From the NCBI GenBank assembly GCA_944472155.2, contig OX235271.1, positions 80,708,256-80,772,255 of the forward strand: DNA of 64,000 nt, written 5' to 3'. Below, piece after piece: positions 63,785 through 64,000 of this stretch. How positions within the stretch are numbered: the stretch's first letter is position 1; each line of letters begins with the position of its first letter. The stretch comes from Trichobilharzia szidati. Lineage: Eukaryota; Platyhelminthes; Trematoda; Strigeidida; Schistosomatidae. Under the pieces are notes generated by a model. It did no database searches. It had not been told where the DNA came from and saw only the letters and a program-made list of their open reading frames with translations. A program made the position numbers and the translations under genes.

Positions 63785-64000
63785 GGCCTATGCGTGGCCA
63801 TCACCTTCCTCAACGAGAAATGTCAGCTGAATTAGATGTCGTCAAACCAAAACCTGTCGTCAATATGCATAAAGTCTTTGACAACTGGTTTGGGCCACTT
63901 AGATTGGTGTATATTGCCTGCTTGGGTTACTCGGGATGCTAACAGCTAATGGCTTGACACTGTTGTTTATATGGCTTAAAATTGCATCTCACTGGCGTAA
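63785..64000 (+). pseudogene. LINE-A fragment running off the window
   Basis: ATGCGTGGCCATCACCTTCC, TCAACGAGAAATGTCAGCTG, GGTGTATATTGCCTGCTTGG, GTTACTCGGGATGCTAACAG and ATGGCTTAAAATTGCATCTC match the LINE-A C-terminal coding region (PxHRLPRRALLAD, LPGWGPRD, DMAQNR), decayed. Confidence 0.7.

Overview
The window reads as eukaryotic, intron-rich, AT-rich flatworm DNA, almost certainly from a blood fluke (genus Schistosoma). The main reasons are SINEs with the Smalpha-type hammerhead ribozyme signature (GAGTCCCAAATAGGACGAAA), several lineages of Penelope-like elements with GIY-YIG endonucleases, RTE-like LINE fragments, and a single conserved host gene whose short exons are separated by 2.6-10 kb introns full of old repeats. 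The species cannot be fixed from the sequence alone.

One host gene is visible, on the + strand, and it fills the whole window. I assembled 11 coding exons (1-509, 3554-3679, 6327-6844, 12610-12782, 17118-17504, 25477-25941, 30418-30699, 37302-37601, 47518-47598, 57228-57481, 62516-62646). All complete introns are GT-AG and the reading phase is kept across every junction, giving about 1,075 residues open at both ends. Three PDZ domains in the order and style of the polarity scaffold Par-3/Bazooka (PARD3) are encoded by exons 1-3, 4-5 and 6-7. They are followed by low-complexity Ser/Thr/Asn/His-rich exons. The N-terminal oligomerisation domain and the aPKC-binding region are not seen and should lie outside the window.

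Everything else is intronic and mostly transposon-derived. I distinguish: LINE-A (RTE-like, 3' tail of CAGA repeats), with one 13-bp-TSD copy carrying a roughly 400-codon open frame at 39813-41028; LINE-B (RTE-like, 3' tail of TAA/TTA repeats); several Penelope-like lineages with inverted terminal repeats (pLTRs); at least five tRNA-headed SINE or SINE-like families (S1, S2 = Smalpha-like with hammerhead, S3 with a second hammerhead-like core, S4, S5, plus an inverted tRNA-headed pair); two LTR-like repeats; a 330-bp element with 70-bp terminal inverted repeats; and a 155-bp element that is mostly a perfect hairpin. Several insertions are nested and bounded by target-site duplications (TSDs), so part of the insertion order can be read directly.

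No bacterial-type genes, CRISPR arrays, rRNA or intact tRNA genes were found. The clearest candidates for something under-described are the recurrent inverted dimers of hammerhead SINEs, the second hammerhead-like SINE lineage (S3), the perfect-hairpin Penelope-terminus insertion, and the LINE/SINE chimeric 5' junction.
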